From Phanerochaete sordida (lineage: Eukaryota > Basidiomycota > Agaricomycetes > Polyporales > Phanerochaetaceae): DNA of 64,000 bases. The notes under the pieces are model-generated. The model was not told the origin of the DNA. It ran no database searches and saw only the letters and a program-made list of their open reading frames with translations. The translations under genes were made by a program, and so were the position numbers. Numbering within the stretch: position 1 is the stretch's first letter; every line of letters starts with the position of its first letter. Positions 9,311 through 24,384 of this stretch are shown here, in pieces. The stretch spans positions 1 to 64,000 of the forward strand of contig BPQB01000091.1 of the NCBI GenBank assembly GCA_019973155.2, given 5' to 3'.

Positions 9311-10475
9311 ATGACGAGAGGCGGCCCCTTGAGGTGCATCAGTCGCAGCCTCGCCAGAGGATGCCCAACGGTCCGTCGGTCCCCAACCCGCACCGGCGCT
9401 GATGGTCACGCTCGCCCAGGTCTGCCGCCTCTGGCGCGACGTTGCGCTGACGGACATAATTCTGTGGGTGCACGTCGATGTTCACGACAAGGCGAGGATT
9501 ACACGACCGGCCCCAATGGGCTCGCCCGCGCGCTCGAGCGGATGCCGTGCCTCGAGCACCTCGCCGTCGAGCTCGGGGCAGAGCTGCTCGACCACCTCGA
9601 CACGGTCCCACCCCCCAAGCTCCGCTGCCTGCGCGTGTAAGCCGGTACGAACGTCTGCGCTGCGCTCCTGCGCGCTGTGCAGCCCCGGCTCGACATCACG
9701 CTCGACCTCTGATGCCTCTACGGCAACTCGGGGCTCGCGACGTTCGACATCCTCACGCTCCCCCGCGCCCTCGCGGACGCCTTCGTAAACCCCGCGCAGG
9801 TCGAGAGCAAGTTCACAACTGTGTGCGCACCGCCGCGCTTTGCACGCGTCCCTACGGATTCAGTCTATGCGGATGGCGCGACGCGCGCGCGGTCACGGGA
9901 AGCCTTCGACGGGGACGCGCCCCCCGATGTCTACATCCACTTCACTATGGCCACGGCGGAGGAAAAGCTCCGGGCCATCATTGGCGCAGTGCCCCTTGGC
10001 AATGCGTGTGGCACGCGGATCAGCCACCTGTTCCAGGGATACGGCGAGCCCGTGCTCGACTGCGCCAAGGCGTCCGCCACTGTGCCGCGGCTCGAGCGGC
10101 TCGCGTTGGAGTGGGTGTATCCGTGCATCACTTGGGAACTCTCCGCGGCGACGACGGCGATGCAGATCCTCGTCGAGCATGTGTCCTTCGAGTGGGCGGA
10201 CGAGCTGTGGGGAAAGAGGGCGCGAATTGAGCGTTTCGAGGAGCACAGGAAGCGTGCGTGTTTCTCGTTTGCTGTTCTGTGTAGAAGCTGATCGCTCCGT
10301 CATAGGCACGTTCAAGTTCTCCATTCATGCGGTCGAGGTCCGCGCAGTTCTCAACAAGCGCAAGAATTGCGGATTGAAGCCCTGGTGTGAGACGCGCTGA
10401 GCTCACTACCATAGTCTGGATGATCCGGTCGAATCTTGTACGGCCTTCATCGGGGCTGTCCTACTCTAGTGGACT
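9311..10475 (+). pseudogene. Broken F-box-like gene, relative of the gene at 50.7-52.5 kb
   Basis: Segments align closely with the intact gene at 50734-52468: ADGHARPGLPPLARR-type and VTLAQVCRLWRDVAL near 9400-9450, EDYTTG...ARALERMPCLEHLAVEL near 9500-9580, NVCAALLRAVQP and CLYGNSGLA near 9650-9730, HLFQGYGEPVLDCAKA near 10025-10070, then FEWADELWG near 10190 and GTFKFSIHAVEVRAVLNKRK near 10308-10365. The frame is lost at an internal deletion of about 230 codons near 9485-9495. In-frame stops follow near 9640 and 9710, with a further frame change near 9820. The C-terminal part, including the 3' exon and its splice context, is still recognisable. Confidence 0.9.
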
Positions 10476-10479
10476 GACG

Positions 10480-11558
10480 AAAATTTGACCTGGCCCTAGT
10501 GAGTTGTGACGATCTCTTTGGGATCTTCTCCAACTTCTGATTTGTCCGAGAAGATGGCTCCGTGATGCTTAGGTCTTCCCGCATGTCCTCGTAGGTAATA
10601 TATACTTTGTTCCATGATCTTCAACCTAACCTGCCAGATGAGCCAGCCTACGATGGAGCCCTCCGCCCAGGAATCCGCCCCCTAGCGGCACACTTTGCAA
10701 GAGCATCGACAAGGTAGTTCGACCCGCGGATAGATGAGCCAATATACTCCCTGCTAAGACGGTCGTCAGAGTGCAGCTCGCCGTTTTCTATGCTTTACAG
10801 TCTCGAGTTCCGAGTTCTGATGAATGTATACCTAGCTCCGTGCTGCTGGTCAAGCCATCGTTCTCGTTTGCGAGCTCGCCATATGCCGGACGGGTCCCTC
10901 TTATTCTTTCCACTACCAGGGCTTAAACCTCGCGGCTCGCGAGATAGATGCCGAGGCAGTACTACAGCTACCGCCCAAGTTGCCTGTCCTCCAGGTACGC
11001 AGCCACTCGTGCGAAGGAGGATGTATATCTTTGGAACGTTTGACAAGTAGCTTACCATGTCTGCGCTATGTAATGATTTTCTGGTCTGGCTACTGAGTAC
11101 TGCATGGATGCACAGACCTGTTCCGTGCATTATCCCTGCTCATCGCAGTATCCGATGTCCACAAACAACTTGTCAGTAGCTGTGCAAGACATGTTACGGG
11201 CGCTGTACTGGGCGATCTTGCGGTGCTATGTTTTCTTCACCTTCAGTACGAGTAGACCCGAGACGTCCTATTTTGGGTGAGGTACGAGAGCGGCCGCCGC
11301 CCCCAGACAAGCGTGTCGAGCTGGGTTTTTTTCCCTGAGGTGACTGCTTGTATGCGACAATGCCGCGCTGTCAGAGATCGGATTGTCGAGGCCAAAATAT
11401 GTTTGACAAAAAGGAGAGGAGAGAGTGGCCGAGGAGCGCCGTGCCACAAAGACGCAAGCGATCCCGAAGCGGGCGCCCCGACTTGCGATCCGTCTCCCAT
11501 CTTCTTTCCCAGCCAGCTCACGTTTTGTCTCCTTCCTCCCTTTCCCCGCGTACTTTCT
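10480..11558. other. Intergenic region and promoter of the coiled-coil gene
   Basis: No gene seen. The last 70 bases before 11559 on the plus strand are strongly pyrimidine-rich (CTCCTTCCTCCCTTTCCCC type), a common fungal core promoter feature. Confidence 0.55.
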
Positions 11559-13307
11559 ATGTGCGAGTTCTGCTCTGCTGGCGCATCCGCACCCGCAGCC
11601 TCTTCCTCGAAAAACATATCCGCATCGGCGACATCGACAGCCCTCCACCGCACCGCCAGCAGCGACGACGAGATGGTACAGGAGATTGAGCGGAACCCCA
11701 AGGTCGAGGACAGCATGGACGAGGATCCCTCCGGAATTGCCCCTGCAAACGGACACGAGGGACAGAATGGTGGGAAGAAGAAGCACTCACTCGTCGAGGA
11801 GGCGGATGGTTGGTCCGCGAGTCGTGTGCTGAAGCGAGTTCGCACGGAGGAGGCCCCAAGTCCAACACTAGGTGCGTCTGCTGGCAACTCAACGTTTTCG
11901 TGTTCTGACATGTCGGACTCCCCGACCGCAGATCTTAATGTCTTTGTCGCAATCTCGAATCTCTCCGCGCTCGTCACCAACGTCGAGCGCATGGCCGCGG
12001 AAACGGTCTCACACACGACCCACCGTCTCGACGGCCTTCGCGACGAGAACGAAAAGCTGCGGCATTCTTTCCGCGTGCAGTCCAAGAAAGCCGAAGAACT
12101 CGAGCGTGTGCTATGGAAAGTCCGCGACGAGTACTACAAGCTGAAGGCGGTCGCGGCCGCGCAGGCCTCGGCACTTCAGAAGGTCCAGCAGGCGCAGAAG
12201 GAGGGGAAGGACGAGCAGCCGGAGAAGGCGGAGGAGGTAAAGGAGGACGAACCTATGGACCAAGACCCACCAGAACAACAACCAGCAGACGAACAACCAG
12301 CCGCCCCCGAACCAACAGACGAACCCGCCGAAACGCAACCCGCCGACACCGAGCCCATGGAACAGCAGCCAGCAGAGCAGCCACCCTCGGACGTCGAACA
12401 GCAGGTCGAGCATCTGCGCCAGAGCCTGCAGAGCCTCGCGAAGGACTACGACGAGCTCAAGAAGGAGAACGAGGACCTCCGCCGCCAGAACGACAGCATC
12501 CGCGGCCAGCGCGAGAAGCACCGCGCGAGCGCAGACGAGCACGCCAAGAAGGCCGACGAGCTCATGCGCGTCCTCTGGCGCGTCCGCGACGACTACTATA
12601 AGCAGAAGGAGATCGCGAAGCAGGCGGATGCGAAGGTTGTGGAGCTAACGACGCGGGCGGAGGAGTTGGCGAGAGCGAAAGAGGGCCTGACGAAGGCCAA
12701 GGAGGAACTGACGGCTCGAGCGGACCAGCTGGCGAAGGCGCAGGAACAGCTTGAGAAGGACTTGGCGGACGCTAGGACCGAACCATCGCAAGCAGAACGA
12801 GAGAAACTTAGGGCGGAATCCGTCAAGGCCTCAGCGGAGCGAGACAAGCTTCAGACTGAGCGCGACAGGCTCAAGGCCGAATGCGAACTTTTGCAGACCG
12901 AAAGCAACAAGGCCAAGGCCGAGCGCGATAAGCTCAAAGCGTACCACGAGCGCATGAAGACCGACTTGGAACGCGCGAAAGCCGACTGCGAGCGTGCAAA
13001 GGCCGACTGCGATCGTCTGAAGACCGACCGCGAGCGCACGAAGATCGACTACGACGTCGCGAAGGCCGAACGTGATAAACTCAAGGCGGAGTGCGAGGCC
13101 GCGCAGGCAGAGGCCGACAAGCTCAAGGCCGAACGCGACAAGCTGAAGAACGACTGCGAACGGCTCCGGGCGCAGCAGCACGAGCGGCACGCCGAGGCGC
13201 GGAAGCTGCGACAGGACGCCTCGAACCTGAAGCAGTCCCTCGACGTCCTCCGCGACGAGCACGAGCAGCTGAAGCGCGCGTGGACGCTCTCGATTGTGGG
13301 CACGTAG
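11559..13307 (+). CDS. Coiled-coil protein with duplicated WxVRDxYYKxK module
   Basis: The frame is open from 11277. The start at 11559 (MCEFCSAG) is chosen because a CT-rich promoter lies directly upstream; a later start at 11673 (MVQEIERN) is possible. A 60-bp in-frame segment at 11872-11931 has GTGCGT, CTGAC and CAG and is probably an intron, giving about 562 aa. The N-terminal third is low-complexity and acidic with KKK and KRVR patches. A module with ENEKLR...KKAEELERVLWKVRDEYYK occurs before a P/Q/E-rich linker and again after it as ENEDLR...KKADELMRVLWRVRDDYYK. The last 230 residues are a continuous coiled coil of KAxRDKLKxxCE heptad-like repeats. The family is not recognised. A nuclear or scaffold role is only a guess from composition. 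Confidence 0.8.
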   Translation: MCEFCSAGASAPAASSSKNISASATSTALHRTASSDDEMVQEIERNPKVEDSMDEDPSGIAPANGHEGQNGGKKKHSLVEEADGWSASRVLKRVRTEEAPSPTLGASAGNSTFSCSDMSDSPTADLNVFVAISNLSALVTNVERMAAETVSHTTHRLDGLRDENEKLRHSFRVQSKKAEELERVLWKVRDEYYKLKAVAAAQASALQKVQQAQKEGKDEQPEKAEEVKEDEPMDQDPPEQQPADEQPAAPEPTDEPAETQPADTEPMEQQPAEQPPSDVEQQVEHLRQSLQSLAKDYDELKKENEDLRRQNDSIRGQREKHRASADEHAKKADELMRVLWRVRDDYYKQKEIAKQADAKVVELTTRAEELARAKEGLTKAKEELTARADQLAKAQEQLEKDLADARTEPSQAEREKLRAESVKASAERDKLQTERDRLKAECELLQTESNKAKAERDKLKAYHERMKTDLERAKADCERAKADCDRLKTDRERTKIDYDVAKAERDKLKAECEAAQAEADKLKAERDKLKNDCERLRAQQHERHAEARKLRQDASNLKQSLDVLRDEHEQLKRAWTLSIVGT

Positions 13308-13392
13308 CTACGCGGACCCGACCTAAGTTATGCACTATGTATCCCGCACCCTCTTCTTCCGCGCCTGTAGACGATACCCGCTTATAGAACTC

Positions 13393-15487
13393 TCAGGCCG
13401 CGAGCACCGCCTGCGCCCCCTTCGCTGCCCCGAAGCACGGTAGCCACTCGTCGAGCGCGAGCTCGAACAGCGCGAGTCCCGAGTAGAACGGCTCCTGCGC
13501 GATTGGACTGTAGAACCCGACCGTGCTGAAGTTCGTGTGGTTCGCGTCGGGCGTGAGCAGCACCCGCAGGTCCGAGACGTGCACCATGTTCGCGTGCGTG
13601 AGCCCGAAGAATGAGGGGTAAGCTGGCGCCTCGTTGCATCTGTAAGATCGCGGGATCAGCATGTAGCAAAAATCGGGGACACGAATACATACCGCGGCAC
13701 CGCGACGCTCGGCAGCCTATGCGGAGCGTTATCTTCGATGGACGCAAGGCCCATTGTACGCCAGGGGTCGACTACGAGTCGTCGATGTGAGCAGATGGGA
13801 GCCCTGAGGGAGATCGCGCGTACATTCGCCGTTCGTAAAGAGCACGTTCGACGGGCTCATGTGCCACCCGCCGTACTTGTTGACGTGCTGCACCTGCGGC
13901 GAGGACGGCAGGCCCTCGCCAAACGTCTCGTTACACTGCGCCTGGAAGCGTTCGAGCGAGCGGAAGGACGTCTCGATGCTGAGCGGGTTCGTCGGGTCGC
14001 CGCGCTGGTAAAATCCTGGTACAGATCAGCCATCGGCCAGTGAGGAGCCTCGCAGAGAAGTATGGCGCACCGTATTCTGAGCAGTACTGCCACATCCACG
14101 AGCGATCTGTGACAGGATCGTCCGATCCGCCGGATATCTCGTCGTAGTTGATCTGGACGAGGCCGGTCAGGAAGGCGTCGAGGGCGGCGTCGACGCCGTC
14201 CGCTGCCGCTATCCCGGACTCCAAGGCGTCAGCGGTGTAGTTGCGGGTCTCGAGGATGTTGCAGAACGAAAGCAGAGTAGCGTTGAAGCCGTAATACTGC
14301 ATCACAATGAGCGCCGAACGAGGTAGCATACAACCACGTCACATACCTGGTAGAAGTTCAGCGGGTCCATAAGTACCCCAGCAGCAGAGACATCGCTCGC
14401 ATTTCCCGCGGTCGCGCGACCGACCGTGATGTTCTTCGTGGGGCTGCTCGCTCGCGCGCTCAGCAGGCGCTGCTTCAGGTCGACCTGCGCGCTGGTGGTG
14501 CCGTTCGCGAGTGTCGCGTCGACGTGCTGCGTCACCGCGACCCAGTCCGCCGAGCAGTTCCGCGTTAGGCTACGCTCCGCGGCCTTGTAGTACGACGCCA
14601 TGTCGACTTGCGCCTGCACCGGCGCGGACGACGCCCACACGGCGAAGATCGTCGATGGGTTCCGCACGCGCATCAGCGCACCCCGTATTCCCGGATACGA
14701 CCCGCCGACCCAGATCCAAGGGGTGGTCGATGGGTGCAACGAAGCCGAGCTGAGGTTAGCGGCGTGGCTATGAGTCTGGGCAGAAGTCGGGAGAGCGAAG
14801 TGGTCGGCGAAGTAAACGACGTCCTCGAGGGCTTGTTCCGTGGTCAGAAATTGCCACTGGTCTATCGTCGTGTTGTCCTACAATACAGATATCGTCAATG
14901 AGTGTAGTTTTGATCTCCAGGGAGATGGATATACGTTAACTGGGAATGGGAGCGAGTCGCCGTAGAACCGGTGCTCCCAAAGGATCGCTATTCCTTTGTA
15001 ACGTTTTGCCAGGCGCATTGTCGCCGATAAGCCATGATACTCCTTTTAGAGCGTAGATTAGCACACGATGACGGCTATGGACGTTCGGCTTACTTGCAAG
15101 TAATACGGAAGCAGCGGTTCTGCGTTCTGTTCGCCTGAATCGAAGACTGCGCGTACACCGGATCAAATGTTTTTCCTCAGAGAGAAATATAACAGCAAGT
15201 GATACGTACGGAAGACAGGACCACCAGGCTCGTAGTACGAAGCGTTGACCCAGTACCTATTTTTGAAAGTCCCCTGAGCACCACCGAAGTGGTCCAGGGG
15301 CATCTGCTGGAGAATTAGCAGGAGATATCGCCATCTGCCAGGTAGATAGACCCACGTCGATGAACAAAGGGTCATTTTGAGCTGTGGAACCCCTACGAAC
15401 AGGAGCAAATTGCTCCCGTGGCCATTTCCAGAACGCAGATGCCACGGTATTGAACGCGCCCAGGGCGAATATCAGCGAGACTTTCAT
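13393..15487 (-). CDS. Secreted serine carboxypeptidase, family S28
   Basis: Nine exons: 15487-15356, 15306-15210, 15146-15094, 15042-14935, 14877-14347, 14296-14071, 14015-13824, 13771-13693 and 13639-13393. All phases agree, giving 554 aa. S28 enzymes (prolyl carboxypeptidase and dipeptidyl peptidase type) cleave after proline. Residues 1-18 are a signal peptide. Family landmarks follow: QMPLDHF and TFKNRYWVN near 45-62, LAKRYKGIAILWEHRFYGDS near 105-125, the nucleophile motif WVGGSYPG (Ser190), SWMWQYCSEYG, the acid in FDPWR (Asp448) and a C-terminal His in THANMVHVSDLR (His488 or His493). Several NxS/T sites suit secretion. It is convergent with the coiled-coil gene, 85 bp apart. Likely role: extracellular or vacuolar protein breakdown. 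Confidence 0.93.
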
Positions 15488-15561
15488 GGTGCTTGCGAAG
15501 GAAGCACGGCGAGCGATGCCGAGGACTTCGACTGCCCCTCTCAACTGTCTGCAGTGACCAG

Positions 15562-15569
15562 CTATATAG
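15562..15569 (-). promoter_or_regulatory. TATA-like box of the S28 peptidase gene
   Basis: CTATATAG lies 75 bp upstream of the chosen ATG at 15487, a plausible core promoter distance. Confidence 0.45.
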
Positions 15570-16264
15570 GATGCTGTCGGTAGATGACCGCGATGTGATA
15601 AGTAGATAAGTGCATATGGGCGGTGGGTCACTGTTACATGACCGGAAGCTCCCTGGCGTGCCGGGCGGAGAGCAGGCAAGAGAAGCCACTGTCAGATGAT
15701 GATGCGGTATATACCACAGCGTAGCGGCATAAGTATTCCGTATAGCCTCAAGATCACCCACGTTCGGCGCAGAGCAAAGCATGGGATGAGCAGGTACGCT
15801 TTGAACATTTCTGCATATTCAGGGGTTTATCAGCGCTGACGATATGGCAAGCGTATCTTCTCACATAAATTTCGCGCAGTCTACGACGAGACCGTGAAAT
15901 ACCTGTAACGCGATTGAAGCCTTTGTGAAGGGTTCCGGAGCCTTTCCAACCCAGGTCGAATGTCATAGTCACGGTCAAAGCGTCCGAGGAGCAACTGCAC
16001 ATGCGGCACCCGAGCGCCCGCACAGCGTGCCGCTGCCCGAAGTCCCGTTCAGGCTTTCGCCCGAACTCCGACTACCAGTTCCTGCCGCACATCTTCAGCA
16101 TGTTCTACTCGTGTCACGACGAGGCGAGATCGCTCGGGAGGCCAGCAAATTTCTGAAGCTGGACCTAGTCCCCACCAGCGCCTGATGACTCGGGTTGACC
16201 TTTGCGGGTCGCGTCGGCCTTCCGCATTTTGCTCAGGACCACCACCTCTCCTCCTCTCCACAAA
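15570..16264. other. Divergent intergenic region
   Basis: Lies between the S28 gene (leftward) and the glycine-cleavage T-protein gene (rightward). Only short shadow frames. The last 60 bases before 16265 are C/T-rich on the plus strand. Confidence 0.5.
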
Positions 16265-17745
16265 ATGTCTACCACAGTGGTCTCGAGACTTGCGCGGGCG
16301 ACCCTCTCTGCGGCAAGGCGGTCAGCAGCCCTGAGAGTGCGCGGATACGCAGCGGCGGCCGGCGAGGTGTGTGCGGGCTCCGCGCTCACGCTGGCTCCTC
16401 ATTGACCCCCTTGCAGCTCAAGAAGACGGGCCTGTATGACTTCCACGTTGAGAATGGCGCGAAGATGGTGCCCTTCGCTGGCTATTCGATGCCCCTGGCG
16501 TACGGAGCGGTCGGTGCCGTGGCGAGCCACAACCACGTCCGCGAGAGCGTAGGGCTGTTCGATGTCGGGCACATGATGCAGACCAAGTGTGCATGCTACT
16601 TCTTCTCTACGGCCCTGTGTTTGACATATTCCGCAGCTTCCGCGGCGCAACTGCCACGCAGTTCCTCGAATGGCTCACGCCGTCGTCTCTCGCCGCGCTC
16701 GAGCCGTACCACTCCACGCTCTCGGTGCTCCTGAACGAGAAGGGCGGCATAATCGACGACACAGTCATCACGAAGCACGCGCAAGACGCCTTCTATGTCG
16801 TCACGAACGCAGGCCGCCGCGACCGCGACCTGCCGTGGTTCCAGCAGCGCCTCGAAGAGTGGAACGCCAGCGAGCGCGGGAAGGCCGGCAAGGTTGAGCT
16901 CGAGGTGCTCGAGGACTGGGGCCTTCTCGCGCTGCAGGGCCCCGAGGCTGCAAACTATCTACAGAAGTTCACGCCCTACGACCTCAAGCAGCTCACATTC
17001 GGCAAGTCCGCGTTCGTGCCGATTGAGGGCTTCCACCTGCACGTCGCGCGCGGTGGATACACTGGCGAAGATGGCTTTGAGGTGCGCTACTCTTGCAAGC
17101 TAGCTGATGCCGTTACTGACGCTGCGCAGATCTCTATCCCGCCAGGCCAGACGGTAGAGGTCGCGAAGCTTCTCTCGCAAGACCCCGTCTGGTTGACTGG
17201 CCTCGGCGCGCGTGACAGTCTGCGTCTGGAGGCTGGCATGTGTCTGTACGGTTCGGATCTGGACGAGGACACGACTCCTGTCGAAGCCGGTCTGACGTGG
17301 GTCATCGGCAAGGATCGCAGGGAGAGGGCGGATTTCATCGGAGCTGAAGGCGTCCTGAAGCATCTGAAAGAGGGACCACCGCGTCGCCGCATCGGGCTCC
17401 TTGTCGAAGGCGCGCCGGCCCGACGTGAGTACACACCCTATACAGGCTTCGGGTAACATCTCAAACTATTCACAGAGGGCGCGAAGATCCTTGAGCCAAA
17501 CAGCGGAGAGCAGCTCGGTGAGTGATAGCCTCTACTATGCAGGTACCATCATACTAAGTGATATCGCAGGTGTCGTGACGTCTGGGCAGCCTTCGCCGAC
17601 CCTGGGCAAGAACATCGCCATGGGCTACATTAAACACGGATGGCACAAAAAAGGCACGGAGGTCGCCGTTGAAGTTCGCAACAAAGCGCGACAGGCGGTG
17701 CTGGCCCCGCTGCCGTTCTACAAGCCGCGGTTCTACCGGGGATAA
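16265..17745 (+). CDS. GCV1: Glycine cleavage system T protein (aminomethyltransferase), mitochondrial
   Basis: Six exons: 16265-16366, 16417-16586, 16637-17081, 17130-17424, 17476-17517 and 17570-17745, giving 409 aa, the usual length. The enzyme takes the methylamine-derived aminomethyl group from the H protein, releases ammonia and forms 5,10-methylene-tetrahydrofolate in the mitochondrial matrix. Exon 1 encodes an Arg/Ser/Ala-rich mitochondrial presequence. The folate-binding aminomethyltransferase domain is clear: LYDFHVENGAKMVPFAGYSM, VGLFDVGHM, GATATQFLEWL, GGIIDDTVI, LQGPEAANYL, GYTGEDGFE, LGARDSLRLEAGMCLYGSDL and the C-terminal VVTSGQPSPTLGKNIAMGYI. Introns are 48-52 bp. The 'GAPAR-Q-GAKIL' junction has Gln where many homologues have Glu, a consequence of the fifth exon's phase. 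Confidence 0.96.
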
Positions 17746-18007
17746 ACTCAATGGCTTCTCTACGGGTCATATCTAGCGTACTGGATGGATGCTCAACCAT
17801 CCACATCTTTGTATAGTCGTGTAGTTTGGAATATATCCTGTAATTTCGACGGAAACTGTAGCTAGGCGATGATGCCCGTCGGGTGGCGATAAGCGCCAGC
17901 AACCACCTCTTTGACCGCGACCACCACCCTCTCCTCCCCGTGTATCACCTTCCCCCGCGGCCTATCTCGTTCCTTTGGGATCCATTACACTGTAGATAAC
18001 TTCCAGA

Positions 18008-19799
18008 ATGTCTCGGTTCGTCCGCGCCTCCAAGTATCGGTGAGTATCGCGTTGCTGTGCATCCGAGGACCGTCCACTCATTTTGTACACGCTGGCAGCC
18101 ATGTCTTCGGGCAGCCGGGGAAGAAGGAGTACTGTGTTGAGAATCTGAAGCCTACCACCAGTGCTTGGGACACCAACTTTATTTCTGCCTCCGGGGTGCG
18201 TTGTCATATCTCTCGCTTTGCGTCCGCCATGCTCATTTCGCCCTGTAGCAATACCTGAGCATCAACTGGAGCGCCTCTGGCGGAGGTGCTTTCGCGATCC
18301 TTCCCCTCCCCTCGCCCTTCACTGGTCTGCCGACCGGCTTCCCCTTCAAGATCCCGGACATCATCCCCCTCGCGCGCAGCCACACTGCGCCGGTGCTCGA
18401 CACGGACTGGAGCCCGTTCAACGACAGCATCGTCGCGAGCGCGGGCGACGATGGCAAGGCGATGATCTGGAAGGTCGACGCGGGGATCTTCGAGGGCTGG
18501 GGCTCGGACGGCTGGGAGCCACGCGACCTCGACCCCGTCGCCCGCATCGACGTGACGCCGCGCCGCGTCGGTCAGGTCCTCTGGCACCCGACCGCGGAAC
18601 ACGTGCTCGCGACGACGACGGGCGAGCACACCGTCAAGCTCTGGGACCTCGGCAACCCCGAAAGCGCGAAGTCGGTTCTGACCGGCCACGGCGACAGCAT
18701 CCAGAGCTTCGCGTTCAACCCAACGGGCAACCTGATCGTCACGACGTGCCGCGACCGCAAGATTAGGCTCTTCGACGCGCGTGCAGGAGGCGAGGCGGTG
18801 CGCATTACCGAGGGACACGGTGGTGTCAAGGTGCGTACGCGTGCCTTGCAAGGGTGACCGCCACGCTAACGACCGTGACAGGGTGCGCGCGTGGTGTGGA
18901 TGGGCGAGCACGACCGGATCGCGACGACCGGCTTCAGCAAGATGAGCGACCGCCAGATTGGCCTGTGGGACACGGGCAGCCTGACCAGTGTCAAGATGAC
19001 GATGATCGACCAGAGCTCGGGCGTGATGATGCCGTTCTGGAGCGACAACAACATCCTGTTCCTGGCGGGCAAGGGCGACGGCAACATCCGGTACTACGAG
19101 TACGAGAACGACACACTGCACCCGCTCGCGGAGCACAAGTCGACCGACCCGCAGCGCGGAATGTGCTTCCTGCCCCGTCGCGCGCTGAACGTCGCGGAGT
19201 GCGAGATCGCGCGTGCGTACAAGCTGTCGGGCAGCAGCGTCGAGCCGATTGCTTTCATCGTTCCGCGAAAGGTTAGTCGCACGGAAAACTAATGGCGATC
19301 GCTGTCGCTGACCCCGCTGCAGTCGGATTCATTCCAGGCGGACATTTTCCCGCCAGCGCCGTCGGCTGAGCCCGCGCTGACTGCCGGCGAATTCTTCTCT
19401 GGCAAGAACGCCGCGCCCAAGCTTGTCAACCTCGACACTGGCGCGATCACCACCGGCGCCGCTCCGTCCGCGATCCCTACGCCTGCGCCCGCAGCGTCTC
19501 CCGCACCCGCGCCCGCGCCTACACCCACGAGGACGAGCACCGCGACGTCTCCCATTCCGGCACCGGCACCGGAGCCTGCACCTCTGTCACGCTCGCCGTC
19601 CGTGCAGTCCCCCGTGGGCACGCCCTCACTCGCATTCCCCGCTGCACCCGTCGACACCGAGAGCGCGGCGCTCAAGGAGGAGAACGCGCGGCTGACGGCC
19701 GAGCTGCGCGAGGCGAGGGAAAAGATCCGGAACCTCGAGCTGCAGGTCGAGAGCATCCGCACGAACGCGCGCAAGGCCGCTGCGCTGCTCGACCAGTGA
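18008..19799 (+). CDS. CRN1: Coronin, actin-binding WD40 protein
   Basis: Five exons: 18008-18039, 18099-18195, 18249-18830, 18882-19271 and 19323-19799, giving 525 aa. Coronins bind F-actin and the Arp2/3 complex at cortical actin patches. The N-terminus MSRFVRASKYRHVFGQP is the coronin signature preceding the seven-blade propeller. WD40 blades are visible as VLDTDWSPFNDSIVASAGDD, VLWHPTAEHVLATTTGEHTVKLWD, SIQSFAFNPTGNLIVTTCRD and IATTGFSKMSDRQIGLWD. The segment PQRGMCFLPRRALNV followed by EIARAYKL and VEPIAFIVPRK is the conserved propeller extension. A Pro/Ala/Ser/Thr-rich linker (about residues 405-480) leads to a C-terminal coiled coil (ALKEENARLTAEL...) for oligomerisation. It starts 263 bp after the T-protein gene on the same strand. 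Confidence 0.96.
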
Positions 19800-20650
19800 G
19801 GCTCGTGCGCTCTCGACCACGAAAGCTGCTTCGGTGCTCCACCGCGAAGGCTGCTGCGCCCCTCGAACAGCAGCTGCAGGGTCGCCGGCCGCGAGAGGGA
19901 CCTTGACAGAAGGGAGTAATACAATGTAACATGGATATCAGGATCGAATGATAGGGATGGAACGCACGCTTCGCCCGTTTGCGATTGCGCGAAGGCCTCT
20001 GCGGATGTGGGCAGATCGTCAGGGCCGCACGCTCGGTATCAGTCGCGCCTTCTGCGCCAGAGGGGCGCGCTGCGCCGTCTTCCTCTGTACTGCCCCCGTC
20101 TCCACTCTGCTGTCCGTGTTTTCTACACTTCGGTCCTGCGGTCTGCCGGCGGGCTACCGCGTGGTGCGTCGACGTGTGCCAGCTCGCCGGCAGGGGCTTC
20201 CCCCAGACTCGACAAATTTGACAGCCGACGCGCAGGTGCTCTGTTGCTGATGTTCACACCCAGGGTCTGCATTGTAGGTCCATGTATGCTGGCGAGGACG
20301 CAGGCAGCGTTGTGGCGTGATATGCGGGCCAGGCTGCTTCAGATTATCTCTGCGAATCGTCCTACCGCCTGCGTATATTTTCTGTGGGTGCACAAGGCCG
20401 AGCACACGGTAGCTAGCGCAAGCCGGCGAGAGCCAGTGTCCGTGCCATTATCCGTGCGTGGTATACAGAAATCTACAGTATGTGGTATACATACAAACAG
20501 GTGGTGGTAACGTAGTCTGTGTACAGTCCGTGTGGTGACGCGCGCGCCAAAGGCGCAGTGTCGATGAAGAGTCAGAGGAGAGTCCAGGGGGAGAGAGACA
20601 GCAGTGTTCCAGAAGTGGAGGTGCGCAACGAGCGTTTTAAGTTAGCGAGT
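19800..20650. other. Convergent intergenic region
   Basis: Between the 3' ends of coronin and the GMC oxidoreductase. Open frames here are short or GC-driven and show no domain. Confidence 0.5.

Positions 20651-24384
<3,734 letters not shown>

Noticed and set aside
12111..12542. Antisense frame across the coiled-coil gene
   Set aside because: Mirror of a biased coding strand; Leu/Val-rich nonsense.
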